Assembly (NCBI GenBank): GCA_963693315.1
Contig: OY856187.1
Location: 381,723,460-381,787,459, forward strand
Length of the DNA stretch: 64,000 bases
Reading direction: 5' to 3'
Source: Diogma glabrata
Lineage: Eukaryota; Arthropoda; Insecta; Diptera; Cylindrotomidae
Shown here: positions 9,911 to 21,322 of the stretch, piece after piece
Layout: the number at the start of each line of letters is the position of its first letter
How positions within the stretch are numbered: the stretch's first letter is position 1
Program-made: the position numbers and the translations under genes
Notes under the pieces: generated by a model
The model's input: the letters and a program-made list of their open reading frames with translations, nothing else
The model's database searches: none
What the model was told of the DNA's origin: nothing

Positions 9911-11020
9911 AATGGAATATCGTAATTCCCATAGTATATGTGAGACCAGAAAATGCATAAGAAATTTCCTATTTTCTAAAGTAAAAAATCAGTACCCATC
10001 TCAAGCAACCAAAATGCTGCAGGAATTCTGCCAAGAAGGCCAAAAATTCTACATTCGCAAGTCAAAAGGTTAAGGTTTAATATCGTCTTGGCATGCATAC
10101 GCAACATTGGCAATTTGATTTGCAATTTGGATTTTAAGGGATCTGGTTAGAACGCTAATGGAGCACATGTTGATAGCTGGAACCGAAAATTGATCTTTGG
10201 ATGTACCAAAAAAAAAACAACAACTGGACACATTTTATTAGACTAGGATGTAAGAATACAGTCAAACGGCTCGAGGAAGCTCTACCAAAAGAAAAGGTAG
10301 ACATTTGTCATAATTGGACAGTTTGTCAGAATAAAGGCTAGGGCTGACATTGAGAGCTACATGCATTCACTATTAGATAGTGCCAGTGCTTAGTACACAG
10401 ACATTTCCTAAACCAATGAAGATATTGCTCATTCCCCAGTCGGTATAGACTCACTAGACAGTGTCTACCCAAACAATATAAATATGAAACTTTATTTTCA
10501 TATTGTTCGCATAATGTCGACTTAATACTATTTTGTCAAACGTTCAAAGAAAATCATTAAGTTTTAATACAATAATTATAACAAAAACAATTACTACTAT
10601 GTTCCCATGTACTATGTTCCTGAAACTTTAATACAAACGTTTCCAAGTTTCATACAAACAAACAGAAATGTTTTTCTCACACAGTAGACGTTTTAAATTA
10701 TGACTACCGTAATAAGCAATAGCAACAACAACAAATTTTCAACTGTTGTTCCTTCTTGGATAGACAGTTTTGTTTATGTCTATTTCTGTTTATATATTTT
10801 GTTTCCAAATTTTTTTAGAAACATATTATGGGAAACATTTTGAACATAAATTGTAATTATTAGTTAGATGTTTCTTGAGCAATTTTTTGTGTGATTCCAG
10901 ATTCGATTCCACGACTTCTGAATAACAGAAACAGTTGGAAAATAAATTTGAATCTTTGATTTTGGATTAATTTTTGGAATATTTTTAGAACTTTGAAAAA
11001 AGTTTATTTGTACTTTTTAA
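9911..11020. other. Intronic DNA, no recognisable gene
   Basis: No ORF of note. The AT content is high. A TTTTTGGAATATTTTTAGAACTTTG-like phrase near 10970 resembles the minisatellite unit at 34330-34610. Confidence 0.5.
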
Positions 11021-12010
11021 CCGACTTCAAAAAAGAAGGAGGTTCTGTGTTTCACTTGGGTTTTTTTTATGTCTATTGATGTTTGTTAACCGATTTCTCA
11101 AAAACGGCTCATTCGATTTTAATGATTTAAATTGTATTCTATTTAAGTAGATGCCGAAATGGTTTCATATTTTTTTCTATGACGTAAAAAATACCCGTTT
11201 TCTAGAAAAACGAAAAAACAGTGTTTTTTGATAATGTTTGTTTGCTGATGTATGTTTGTTTACCGATCTCTCAAAAACGGCTCATACGATTTGGATGATT
11301 TGAATGGATTGCATTCTATTAAGGATGAATTGCATTCTATTAAGATTGCTTTGGAGATTAATCTGCATTTTTTTCTATGATGTGAAAAATATGGTTTTTC
11401 AGTAAATTGGAAAAAGCTGTATTTTAATGCCTGTTCACTGATTTCTCAAAAACGACTCATTCGATTTGGATGATTTAAATTGTATTCGATTAAGATAAAT
11501 GCCGAAGTGGTCCCATATTTTTTTCTATGACACAAAAAATACCGTATTTCAGAAAATGGAAAAAATCTGTATTTTTCCATATATATTCACCGATTTCTCA
11601 TAAACGACTCATTGGATTTGAATGGTTTTAATTGTTTTCTATTTGGGTGGATTTCGAGAAAGTCTCGTATTTTTTTCTAAGACGCGAAAAATATCGTTTT
11701 TCAGAAAATTGAAAAAACCTGTATTTTTATGTATTTTCGTCGATTTCTTCGAAACCGCCTATTGTATTTGGATGGTTTGAGCTGTATTATATTGCTTTAG
11801 ATTCCGAGTTGCTCCAATATAATTTTCTATGACAGGAAATTTACTTTTTTTCTCAAAAAATCGAAAAATCATTGATTTCTTGATTGTCATTGATGAATAC
11901 ATTCCGAGACTTAGTTATTACCTCAAAAACGCCTTTTTAACCGACATTTGGGTATAAAACCAAACTAAAAAATGGAAAAATAAAAAAATTTTAAAAAACA
12001 AATAGAACCG
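11021..12010 (+). repeat. Tandem repeat, five diverged units of ~150-175 bp
   Basis: The unit start, CCGATTTCTCAAAAACGGCTC or a close variant, recurs at about 11090, 11263, 11438, 11590 and 11740 (spacing 173, 175, 152 and 150). Each is followed by a GATTTRAATGATTT block, a TTTTTTTCTATGA block and an AAAAATAYCGTTTTTCAGAAA block. The array is bracketed by the phrase ACCGACTTCAAAAAA near 11020 and 12007. The internal units are non-coding. Confidence 0.8.
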
Positions 12011-12203
12011 ACTTCAAAAAACACAAAAAAGTGAAAAATAACTCAATTGTGACTTTAGAGACAAAAATACAGCTAACTATTGATTTATTTAATTTAATTA
12101 TATTCAACTACAGACAAAAAAAAATCCGGTTTTAAACGAAGTTATTATATTATAGAATTTATTTATTATTATAATTATCACAATTATTATAGTTGTTACA
12201 ATA

Positions 12204-12345
12204 GTTATTATATTATAAAAGTTATTTGTAGCACAAAACTGTTCGAAGTCGGTGCCAAATTGACGAAAAACTGACTAACATGTCATCGGTTTGGCACCGA
12301 TTTCCAACAGTTTTCTGCTACAAATAACTTTTATAATATAATAAC
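12204..12345. repeat. 142-bp imperfect hairpin
   Basis: The left arm, GTTATTATATTATAAAAGTT then ATTTGTAGCA...GTCGGTGCCAAA, pairs with the right arm TTTGGCACCGATTT...TGCTACAAAT then AACTTTTATAATATAATAAC. The loop is about 25 bases near 12265-12285. The arms are about 58 bases with few mismatches. It could be a small foldback element or, if transcribed, a long hairpin RNA. It lies inside the ELOVL intron. Confidence 0.75.
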
Positions 12346-12394
12346 TACTTTTAATATATAATAACTAGTTTTTTGAAGTCGGTTCTATTTTTTA

Positions 12395-13432
<1,038 letters not shown>

Positions 13433-14075
13433 AACTTCACGATATGAGAGGATATTGTTTTTGGGTCAATTTTCGAAATCGAAATTTTTATAATATTACG
13501 TTTCCTGACCTTCTGAAGCTGTTTAGGCTATTTTTAGCTGGCAGTATGTATGTGTGTGTTGGTATGTGCGTGTGTATCATCGTATGTGGACAAACATTTG
13601 TCCAACGCTCTCTCAACAAAGGATGATCCAATTACAACTTCAATGGTCACAATCGATATATCTTGGCGTAACTTACAGCCCAGTCCTTTTCTAATGAAAT
13701 CAGTTCATTTATTTTTTAGGGGTTTCCAAAAAACTGAATATCATCTCTTGCAAGTATTACTAGAATAAATAATGCTATCAAGATCATTTACCTCCCATTT
13801 TGTTTGTCATCATGTCAGCCATTTATAATGACATTTGTATAAACAATTGTTATCTTACTTTTTGAGTTTTTTAAGAAAATTTGAAAAATAGGCGTTATTT
13901 TCATTACGCAAACGCATGAGAACTTGATGAAACTTTTGAATTAAAATGAGCCGCAAACGCATCCGGTTTTATTTAAATATGAAAAATGTGCTATATTGAA
14001 TCAGCTATTTTCAAAATTTGGCAAAGGAATCGGGGAGGATGTCTGTGGTTCGTTGTACAACTGTTTTTTTTAGAC
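13433..14075 (+). repeat. Dispersed repeat unit 2 (no TG expansion)
   Basis: It aligns with unit 1 from AACTTCACGATATGAGAGG through GGGTCAATTTTCG, CTGTTTAGGCTATTTTTAGC, a short TATGTGTGTG seed of about 30 bases, CCAACGCTCTCTCAACAAAGG, AGCCCAGTCCTTT and GCATCCGG. Total length is about 640 bases, against about 620 in unit 1 outside the microsatellite. Confidence 0.75.
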
Positions 14076-15229
14076 TTCTCAGTCTTGACATTTAATTTTG
14101 TTGAAACTTAGAGCATAAGGTTTTTGTAATATTTATAGTAGTTTTGCAACTTGCTGCTTTTGTAATGTTCGAAGTTAGGGTGGGGGACAAAAAAATAAAC
14201 GCACTTTTTTGGAAATAACTTAAAAACTAAGCGGTCGATAATTCATTGAAATGTCTTTTTGAAATATTTGGATTTTTTTGATTTTTTTAAACCAAGCTCG
14301 ATTCCTTAAAACGAACTTTTGTTTTACTATCTCCTTATCAATGTTCATAAAATATTGATAAAAAATAATATTCATAATTTTCTTGTTGTCAGTAGGCGTG
14401 GACAAACACATTGTATAACTGCAAAAATTTTCAAGTGGATAGCACTTATGTGGATAGTGGATAACACTTTAAGAAAATCGATTATGTAGAAATTCGGACG
14501 GACACCGAAGTCTCACCAATAGGTTCGGTACCCTACCCTTTTTACTTTTTCAATGTACGGAACCCTAAAAATGGTGGTATCGTTTGAGAAAAATCGAAAA
14601 AATTTTAGCAACGTTGACAAAGTAGGCTTTAAGTAGACTCCACCGCTAGTTTTTTTTAAATATATGGTGCAATGAAAATCTTCTTTCCAGTGTAACCAAA
14701 AGATGAAAAAATGACGATTAATTGCAAGCCTTAGAAAGAGAATTTCAATTTATTAAAGTTTTAAGAAAATATCTTTATGTTACGTATTTAACTTAACGGG
14801 AAGTTCTTGGCGTGGCCGCTATGGTCACACTCTACCCTACTAGTTTTTTAAAGTTTTTACAAAGAATTTTATGTTTTATATTCATCGCACCCCAAAACTT
14901 AAAACAATGTTAATCTACAATATCCTTTATCTTTTGTACAAAATATATTTTTTTCAAAATTTTTAAAATTTTTAATTTTGATTGAGATTGAACAATCTTT
15001 TTTAAATATTTTGCTTGCGGCGATTACATGATGCACGGACGTAATTCATTTTAAACTTAATGTGGGTGCAAATCTGGGTTGGCGCTTCGACTCGCAAACT
15101 CCACATACGTCCAAAAACCTTGGCTTTCTGTCCTTTCATCTTAATGTACTATAACTAGTTTCTACTGGCATATTAATAAAACTTTTGAATATGTCTATCC
15201 TAGTTTCAGAAGCACGCTTCGCCACTGTT
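14076..15229. other. Intronic DNA with repeat-like phrases, no gene
   Basis: It contains the phrases GGTTCGGTACCCTACCC and GTACGGAACCCTAAAAATGG (14520-14575), which look like fragments of a dispersed insect repeat. The rest is AT-rich and non-coding. A 63-residue minus ORF (14411-14220) is not supported. Confidence 0.4.
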
Positions 15230-15470
15230 ACCCAGTGAGCACAAGACGTAAATATGACATCACACAGAGGTCATATATATGTGATGTAGTTGTTACGTAA
15301 ATTTGACATAAAGCTGTCACTCATTATGACTATAACCTGGTATCATTTATATGATGCTTTCATGACATCACAATGATCTTAAATTTGGTTTTGATATGAT
15401 GTCATAATTTGGACTTAAATATGACCTTAATATGATTTTGTTAAATTTCACTAGAGGTATAGTAAATCCA
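15230..15470. repeat. TGACAT/ATGACC-rich repeat (possible non-autonomous element)
   Basis: Short words ATGACAT, TATGACC, GTCATA and TGATGTCAT recur in both orientations about ten times in 240 bases after the phrase CCCAGTGAGCACAAGACG. No clear terminal repeats or target duplication were seen, so classification is open. Confidence 0.35.
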
Positions 15471-15667
15471 TTTAAATTGTGTTTGAAAAATTTTGCGTAA
15501 AGTTAGTTCTTGCTTCCCAAAAATATTAACTTTTATCTAAGCCGATAAATTAGGAACAAAACGTCAATCGCTATAAGTATTTTCTTGTGAATGGCAGAAG
15601 TAAAAAGAAATCAGGTAAGTCTGATATTAATTTTAACCGATTTCAATCGGTTGAATTTCTTATAAAT

Positions 15668-16990
15668 CTACAGGTTCCAAGGTAGACCATAGAGTCTCTC
15701 GTTCGAGAGACTCATAGGCCTGCCTGAAATCAATGAAAAGTTGGTGCACAGGTATGTTGAACTCTCGACACTTTTCCTCGTAGTGCCTCGGCCCCGCCGG
15801 AAACCACACTGATATTCTCCAAACAGTTGTTCAGCAAAAGGATTGATTTTGGATAGCAAAATGTAGGAAAATATCTTATATGCTGTGAAGAGGAGAGCGA
15901 TTCCTCTGTAGTTTGCACATTGAAGGCTATTACCTTTTTTATGGATTGGGTTTAGCAGATCTTTCAATCTCCTCACATTGTCTCTTCCACCATTCTCTCT
16001 TCGTTCGTCTACATAGCTTTGTAACGGCTTGTCTTGCCAGTTTATAGTTCTCTTTCGTGGACCTGGTGTTGCGTCCTTGTAGACACTTCAGATAGCAATC
16101 TCTTTTGTATTGAATAGCGTCAAGGCATGCTTGATCCATCCATGGCTTCTGGGAGTGGTTCTGGGGTCGTCCAAGTATTCCCTCAGCAGCGCTTAAAACA
16201 GCATCTTTGAGCAAATACCATGACTTATCGACGTCTTCATTAATGGTTTCTGATTTACACATACACATACACATACAAGGAAGTGGTTAATTTCAATGTA
16301 TGCACCTCTAAAGGATCGCACATCCCGAACGCTTGAAAAGAAACGTGCTGTTACTAGAACGTGAACAATTTGATTTCGAGTGTTTCCATTCGTTGAGACC
16401 CAAGTCTGTTTATGAATCGATCGATGCGGAAAGAACGTACTGGCAATTCTCAAATTATTTGATAATGCAAACTCAGTCATTCTCTCACCATTATCATTCG
16501 AATTTAAATGCAGGCTGTTGGGACCCACCATATTTCCATAAGAGATATCTCTTCCAACCAGTCCATTAAAGTCACCAAGAACCATAATGAAATCGCGTGT
16601 GGGTGTTTGTTCCATAACCTCTTCCAATGCTATGTAGAAATTATCCTTCTCGTCGATGGTCTTAGCTTCAGTAGGTGCATGCACGGCAATAAGAGAAATA
16701 TTGTTATATGTACCACGTACACGTAGGTAGCAGATCCTCTCACTGACCGGGATGAATTTCATCACGGCTTCTTGTATGCATGCACCAACAAGAAAGCCAG
16801 TACCAAATTCTCTTCGAGAAGGATGACCACTACAGTATAGAGAGCGACTATCCAACTTGTTTTCCGATTATTGGCTGTCTAATTTCTTGTAGAGCAATAA
16901 TATCCATCCTATACCTCTCAGCCTCTGTTTCTAGACTTATAAGAGCATCAGGAGCGCTCAGGTTCCACGTTCCGATTCGGTAGTCTGGTC
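15668..16990 (-). pseudogene. RTE-like LINE fragment (endonuclease and start of RT)
   Basis: On the minus strand from 16985 the frame reads IGTWNLSAP, RYRMDIIALQEIRQP (start of an apurinic-type endonuclease). In a shifted frame it continues with GTGFLVG, ICYLRVRGTYNNISLIAVHAPTE, MVLGDFNGLVGRD (the catalytic GDFN) and NGERMTEFALSNNL. A CA-rich simple tract near 16256-16276 interrupts the frame. KPWMDQACLDAIQYKRDCYL follows, then LLNPIHKKGNSLQCANYRGI (RT motif 0/1) and GEYQCGFRRGRGT (motif 2). The fragment stops abruptly near 15668, before the RT active site. LINE endonucleases nick the target and RT primes from the nick; this copy is dead through frameshifts and truncation. Confidence 0.85.
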
Positions 16991-17139
16991 CTTTTTCACG
17001 TCCAGGTAAAATTCTGTGTTTGTGTTTCTCTTTCTGATAACCAAATTTAACATATTAGTTTTTTTTCCGGGGTTAGGGTGTTAACCTTAGGCCCAACCCA
17101 AATTGTCGTGAATGGGTCCGTTCTGCATATTAAGGTCAC

Positions 17140-17620
17140 CAGAAACAACCTTTTTACACGTTTATATAACGACAAAGGTTGTAAACTTCTGAGTGAATAG
17201 ACGTGTGAATAGAATTGTGCTCAAACTAAATAAATTATTTAAAAATATTAAACAACGATATTTGCTGGACAAATTGAATTGTGATATAAATTAATACTTA
17301 GTTATTAAGTTTCTTTAATAAAATTGTGAAAAAATTATATAGTGAAATTAATTATATAGTGAAAATTCTGAACAAAACTCTGTTGCAGTGACATTGTTGT
17401 TAAATCTTGTTTCGAGTTTATCTATCTGCAAGTTTTTTTTTCATTCAAAAACAATTATTTTTATAAACATAATTAATTAATAATACAATTATAAATTCAG
17501 TGCAGTTAAACATTTTTCTGTGAAACATATATTGTTTTTCAAGTTGTTCTTGTTTGTTTGATGATTATAAATAATATTTAAGTCAAAACAATTATCTTCT
17601 TTTTATATATCTTCTTATCT
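17140..17620 (+). other. Possible LINE 5' UTR, interrupted by the Helitron
   Basis: This AT-rich, stop-filled leader-like sequence (TGAGTGAATAGACGTGTGAA, CAAACTAAATAAATT and similar) lies directly 5' of the Helitron start. The LINE ORF1 ATG lies 16 bases after the Helitron end, with almost no leader of its own. The simplest reading is that the Helitron sits inside the LINE 5' UTR and that this is the upstream half. There is no homologous copy in the window to test it. Confidence 0.35.
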
Positions 17621-18005
17621 TCTTATTATATATTAATACGCTAGATTAAAACTTTGTGGAGCATAAGGCTTTTTTATTCGCAGATGGATTCAATTCAAAT
17701 TTTCACAGCTAACTGATATTAGTGTAACCTATATTGGGATCCGGATTCAAACAAATCGGATCATAAATAAAAAAGTTATTATATACGGAAAACTTTTTCT
17801 ATACATATGCATTATAAGTTTACATACATATAAAAATATATTTGCTATCGAACAACGAACAACAAAAACGAAACTTAAAACTTTATTTTGTTATTCTTTT
17901 TTATATTTAATTTTTTCTCAGCTGTTAGTATATTTATTTCTTTGAATGTGAATAAACGTACATATTGTTTTTCTATGTTTTAAATTTCATTTCGAATTTT
18001 TTCTT

Positions 18006-19587
18006 ATGCGTAAGATAGGTTTTGAGTTAGATCGTGTGAATCCTTTTGTTCGTTCTTTTAAATCAATGCATGAATTTTGTGAAAGACCTGAGAATGTTAC
18101 TGCTGATGTGTCAATGGTTATAAAAGTTAACAGAGAATGTGATATTCGTCGTTTTAATGATGCTGTTCAAACTGATGTGGTTGCTATTTTTAAAAATGAT
18201 GAATTTTGTTAAATTTGTCAGATGAAGATAGAATTGATGGAAATGAAATGATTAATAAATTTGTATGTACTGAAATCCCTGATCCCATTCTTTTTCCTAA
18301 ATTACATGAATATGTGAAACGTCATATGATGCATGAACCATGTGGTGCTCTAAATCCCAATTCTGTTTGTATGAGAGTGGTAAATGTAGTAATAATTTTC
18401 CAAAACCTTTTTCTGAAAATATTAAAGAATATGTGAATGGTTATCCTTTGTACCGTCGACGTGATAATGGTATGAGTGTTGATGTACGTGGTGCATCTCT
18501 TGATAATAGATATGTTGTTCCGTATAATATTTATCTTCTTGCAAAATTCAATTGTCATATTAACGTGGAAATATGTACGACTGTTAAAAGTGTGAAATAT
18601 GTTTACAAGTATGTATATAAAGAGTATGATTCTGCCAATGTTGAATTGAGAGTGATTGGAGAGAATGCAGTGAATAATGATGATGCGATTGTGGGAAATG
18701 AAATTCAAGATTTTTTGAATGGACGGTATGTTGGTTCGACTGAAGCTGCTTGGCGCATATTTGAATTTCCAATGCATTTTCAATCTCATACAATTATTCG
18801 ACTTGATTGTCATTTGCCTAATAGACAAAATGTTTATATCAGGAATGGTAATGTGGCTGGCACAGTCGCAAATGTATCAAGAACAAAATTGTTAGCATTT
18901 TTCCATTTGAATTCCATTGATAATTTAGCTAATGAGTTTTTGTATACAGAATTAATTATGTTTGGTATGACCAAAGTAAATCGTGGAAAAGAAGACAACG
19001 TGGGGCTGATAAAGTTGTTGCTCGATTATATATGGTTACTCCAAAAGATATAGAATTGTTTCATATGCGTTTTCTGTTGCATGTTCGTGGTCCAAAATCT
19101 TTTTTTGATCTACGTATGTATGAAGGTGTACCCTACCCTACTTTTGTTGCAGCATGTGAAGCTCGAGGTATTGCAACAAATGATAATGAATAGCGTGAAT
19201 GTTTACTTGAAGCTTCAGAAATTCAATCACCAAAACAGTTTCGTCAATTATTTGCATTTATCTGTGGTTTGAATGTTCCTCCGAATGCTTTAGCTTTTTT
19301 TCTTGACAGCTCATGCAGGTTGTGGCAAAACTTTTGTTCAAACGGCAATCATTCATAAATTTAATTCACTAAATCTTTCGTGTATTGTAACTGCCTTCAG
19401 TGGTATTGCATCAACTCTTTTGATTGGGGGGCGAACTTTGCATAATGTTTTCAAATTACCAATTCCATTATTAGAGAATTCAATGCCAAATATAACTCCA
19501 AACAGTGTACATGGCACATATATTAATAATGCATCAATCATTATTATAGATGAAATTTCAATGTGTTCTATTCATGCTTTAAAATTA
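18006..19587 (+). pseudogene. Helitron Rep-helicase remnant (copy 1)
   Basis: The first block (18006-18200) encodes IGFELDRVNPFVRSFKSMHE, nearly identical to copy 2, and ends in AIFKNDE. There the frame jumps, via an ATTTTGTTAAATTT junction, to LNLSDEDRIDGNEMINKF. About 750 bp containing the HUH motif is deleted between. The next block (18340-19053) carries the twin tyrosine region VKYVYKYVYKEYD used by Helitron Rep for DNA nicking, and AAWRIFEFPMHFQSH. Stops and frame changes follow. The last block (19290-19587) is a Pif1-like helicase start with Walker A AGCGKT, CIVTAFSGIAS and Walker B IIIIDEISMCS. It is then cut by the palindrome. Rolling-circle transposition by this copy is impossible without help. 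Confidence 0.9.
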
Positions 19588-20029
19588 ACTAGGAAGGCCC
19601 GGCGTGCTTCGCTACGCTTATAAATAAAGTTTTTGCGTAGACATTTTGTTGACGTAGAAGCAATGATTTCAAAAAGTGGTAACGAGAAATGCTAGCATAT
19701 AATTTTTAATTTTTCTTTTTAAATATATGAATGAAAAATAATCAGAACTCTAGCTGATCAGTTCGGATATATGAAAAATTAGCGATCAAATAAGTTAGAG
19801 ATAAAATAAGCTTACTTGAAAACTTATTTGATCGCTAATTTTTCATATATCCGAACTGATCAGCTAGAGTTCTGATTATTTTTCATTCATATATTTAAAA
19901 AGAAAAATTAAAAATTATATGCTAGCATTTCTCATTACCACTTTTTGAAATCATTGCTTCTACGTCATCAAAATGTCTACGCAAAAACTTTATTTATAAG
20001 CGTAGCGAAGCACGCCGGGCCTTCCTAGT
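19588..20029. repeat. 442-bp near-perfect palindrome with Helitron-type CTAGT at both outer ends
   Basis: The left arm begins ACTAGGAAGGCCCGGCGTGC; the right arm ends with its reverse complement, GCACGCCGGGCCTTCCTAGT. The arms match almost without interruption for about 200 bases, with a short asymmetric centre near 19790-19820. The subterminal GCGTAGCGAAGCACGC forms a small hairpin just before CTAGT, as expected at a Helitron 3' end. A homologous palindrome at 55774-56192 has the same role in copy 2. Confidence 0.9.
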
Positions 20030-20044
20030 AATTAAAATTCAACG

Positions 20045-21316
20045 ATGCCGGATTGCGAGAAATGCAAAAAGACTGTAGATTCTAGAGAAAGGTTGGGAAT
20101 CAGATGTTATGGTAAATGTAAAAAGGTATTTCATCTTCAATGTATTGATTGGAATTTTGATAAATGGAGTAAAATATTCAAGGAATGTGTTTATGCAAAA
20201 TTTGTGTGTTATGATTGTCAGAAATATGAGGAGACTTTAATGTTTGAAAGCTTAGAAAAGATTTCAACGTCAATTGATGAATTGAAAGTTATCATTACGG
20301 AACAGAAATCTAATGTCATAGATGCAACAAATATTTTATCTGAAAGCAGTACTAGCGTTTCAACTAAGATTGATGACCTTAAATCAATTATCTCAGTAAA
20401 TAATTCCAAGGTTTTTGAGGTACAACATATAATTTCAGAAAATAGTACAAATGTTAACGAGCTTAAAAACATTATTTCTGCGACAAATAACAGTATTGAC
20501 GTCAAAGTAAATGAAATTAAAACGCACATAAGTGATTATAGTTCCAAATTAACCTCGCCTTCTTTTGCGGAAGTAGTTAAATCTCAACCAAAACAAGTAA
20601 TTCTTGTACAACCAAAAGTGGCACAAGAAAGCTGTAAAACTAGAAGCGATATTATCACCCATATCGATCCTACGGAAATACCTATTATGGGTTCACATAC
20701 TGTGTCAAATGGTGGAATAATTTTCAATTGTCGCTCAAAAGAAGATAAGGATAAGTTAGAAAAACTAGCTGTTGAGAAACTAGGCACACATTATAACATA
20801 AAAATTCCCGCTGAACTAAATCCTAGAGTGAGAATCTTTCGTTTATCTGAAGAATTGAAAGGTGATGATATAATTGTTGCTTTAAAAAAACAAAACGTTT
20901 TGAAAACAAGTTATATTAAAATCATTGCTATACTTAAAAGGAAACACTCAAATGAATGGGATACAATTATTGAAACGGATGCAACAGCTTTTAAAAACAT
21001 TATGGAAGTTGGTAAGCTCAACTTAAGATTTGATCGATGTAGTGTTGTTGAATGTTTTGGCATCACACAATGCTTTAAATGCAATGGTTATGCTCATAAG
21101 GTAGCAGATTGCACTAAAGAAAGATCTTGTCCATTTTGTGCAAAAAACCATAAAATCAACGAATGCGACTATTCTGTTCAAAAATGCATAAACTGTGTAA
21201 CTATGAATGAAAAATCAAATCTTAACATTGATATAAGTCACAAAGCTTGGGATAAACAATGTCCTGTTTATTTACGTAAAGTTAGTGTTCTAAAAAATAA
21301 AATCAGCTATCAATAG
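20045..21316 (+). CDS. LINE ORF1: PHD-like finger, coiled coil, CCHC zinc knuckles
   Basis: The protein has 423 residues starting at ATG 20045. Residues 4-58 show a PHD/RING-like Cys/His pattern (CEKC, CYGKC, HLQC, CYDC). Residues about 70-170 are Ile/Asn/Ser-rich with regular hydrophobic spacing, a likely coiled coil for ORF1 multimerisation. Residues about 340-395 carry zinc knuckles: CFKCNGYAHKVADC, CPFCAKNHKINEC and CINC. Such ORF1 proteins bind LINE RNA and form the ribonucleoprotein. The ORF ends at TAG 21314-21316 and ORF2 continues in the same frame without an ATG near the junction. The frame is intact. Confidence 0.88.
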   Translation: MPDCEKCKKTVDSRERLGIRCYGKCKKVFHLQCIDWNFDKWSKIFKECVYAKFVCYDCQKYEETLMFESLEKISTSIDELKVIITEQKSNVIDATNILSESSTSVSTKIDDLKSIISVNNSKVFEVQHIISENSTNVNELKNIISATNNSIDVKVNEIKTHISDYSSKLTSPSFAEVVKSQPKQVILVQPKVAQESCKTRSDIITHIDPTEIPIMGSHTVSNGGIIFNCRSKEDKDKLEKLAVEKLGTHYNIKIPAELNPRVRIFRLSEELKGDDIIVALKKQNVLKTSYIKIIAILKRKHSNEWDTIIETDATAFKNIMEVGKLNLRFDRCSVVECFGITQCFKCNGYAHKVADCTKERSCPFCAKNHKINECDYSVQKCINCVTMNEKSNLNIDISHKAWDKQCPVYLRKVSVLKNKISYQ

Positions 21317-21322
21317 CAACCA
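21311..21322 (+). promoter_or_regulatory. Candidate translational readthrough context CAA-TAG-CAA-CCA
   Basis: The stop codon at the ORF1/ORF2 boundary is TAG, followed by CAACCA, which fits the UAG-CAR-YYA readthrough consensus first defined in tobamoviruses. It is preceded by CAA, as in that context. ORF1 and ORF2 are in the same frame across it. Readthrough would give an ORF1-ORF2 fusion at low level. The motif is seen directly; its use in this LINE is inference. Confidence 0.5.

Larger units (their letters stand above)
17621..20029 (+). mobile_element. Helitron copy 1, truncated, with palindromic 3' end
   Basis: The 5' end TCTTATTATATATTAATACG and the following ~300 bases match the 5' end of copy 2 (58771 downward on the minus strand). 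Shared phrases include GCTAGATTAAAACTTTGTGG, CTAACTGATATTAGTGTAAC and GTTATTATATACGGAAAAC. Rep/helicase remnants follow at 18006-19587. The element closes with a 442-bp palindrome ending CTAGT (19588-20029), matching the Helitron CTRRT terminus. Relative to copy 2 it lacks the N-terminal third of Rep and an internal block of about 750 bp, but it extends further into the helicase. Confidence 0.8.
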
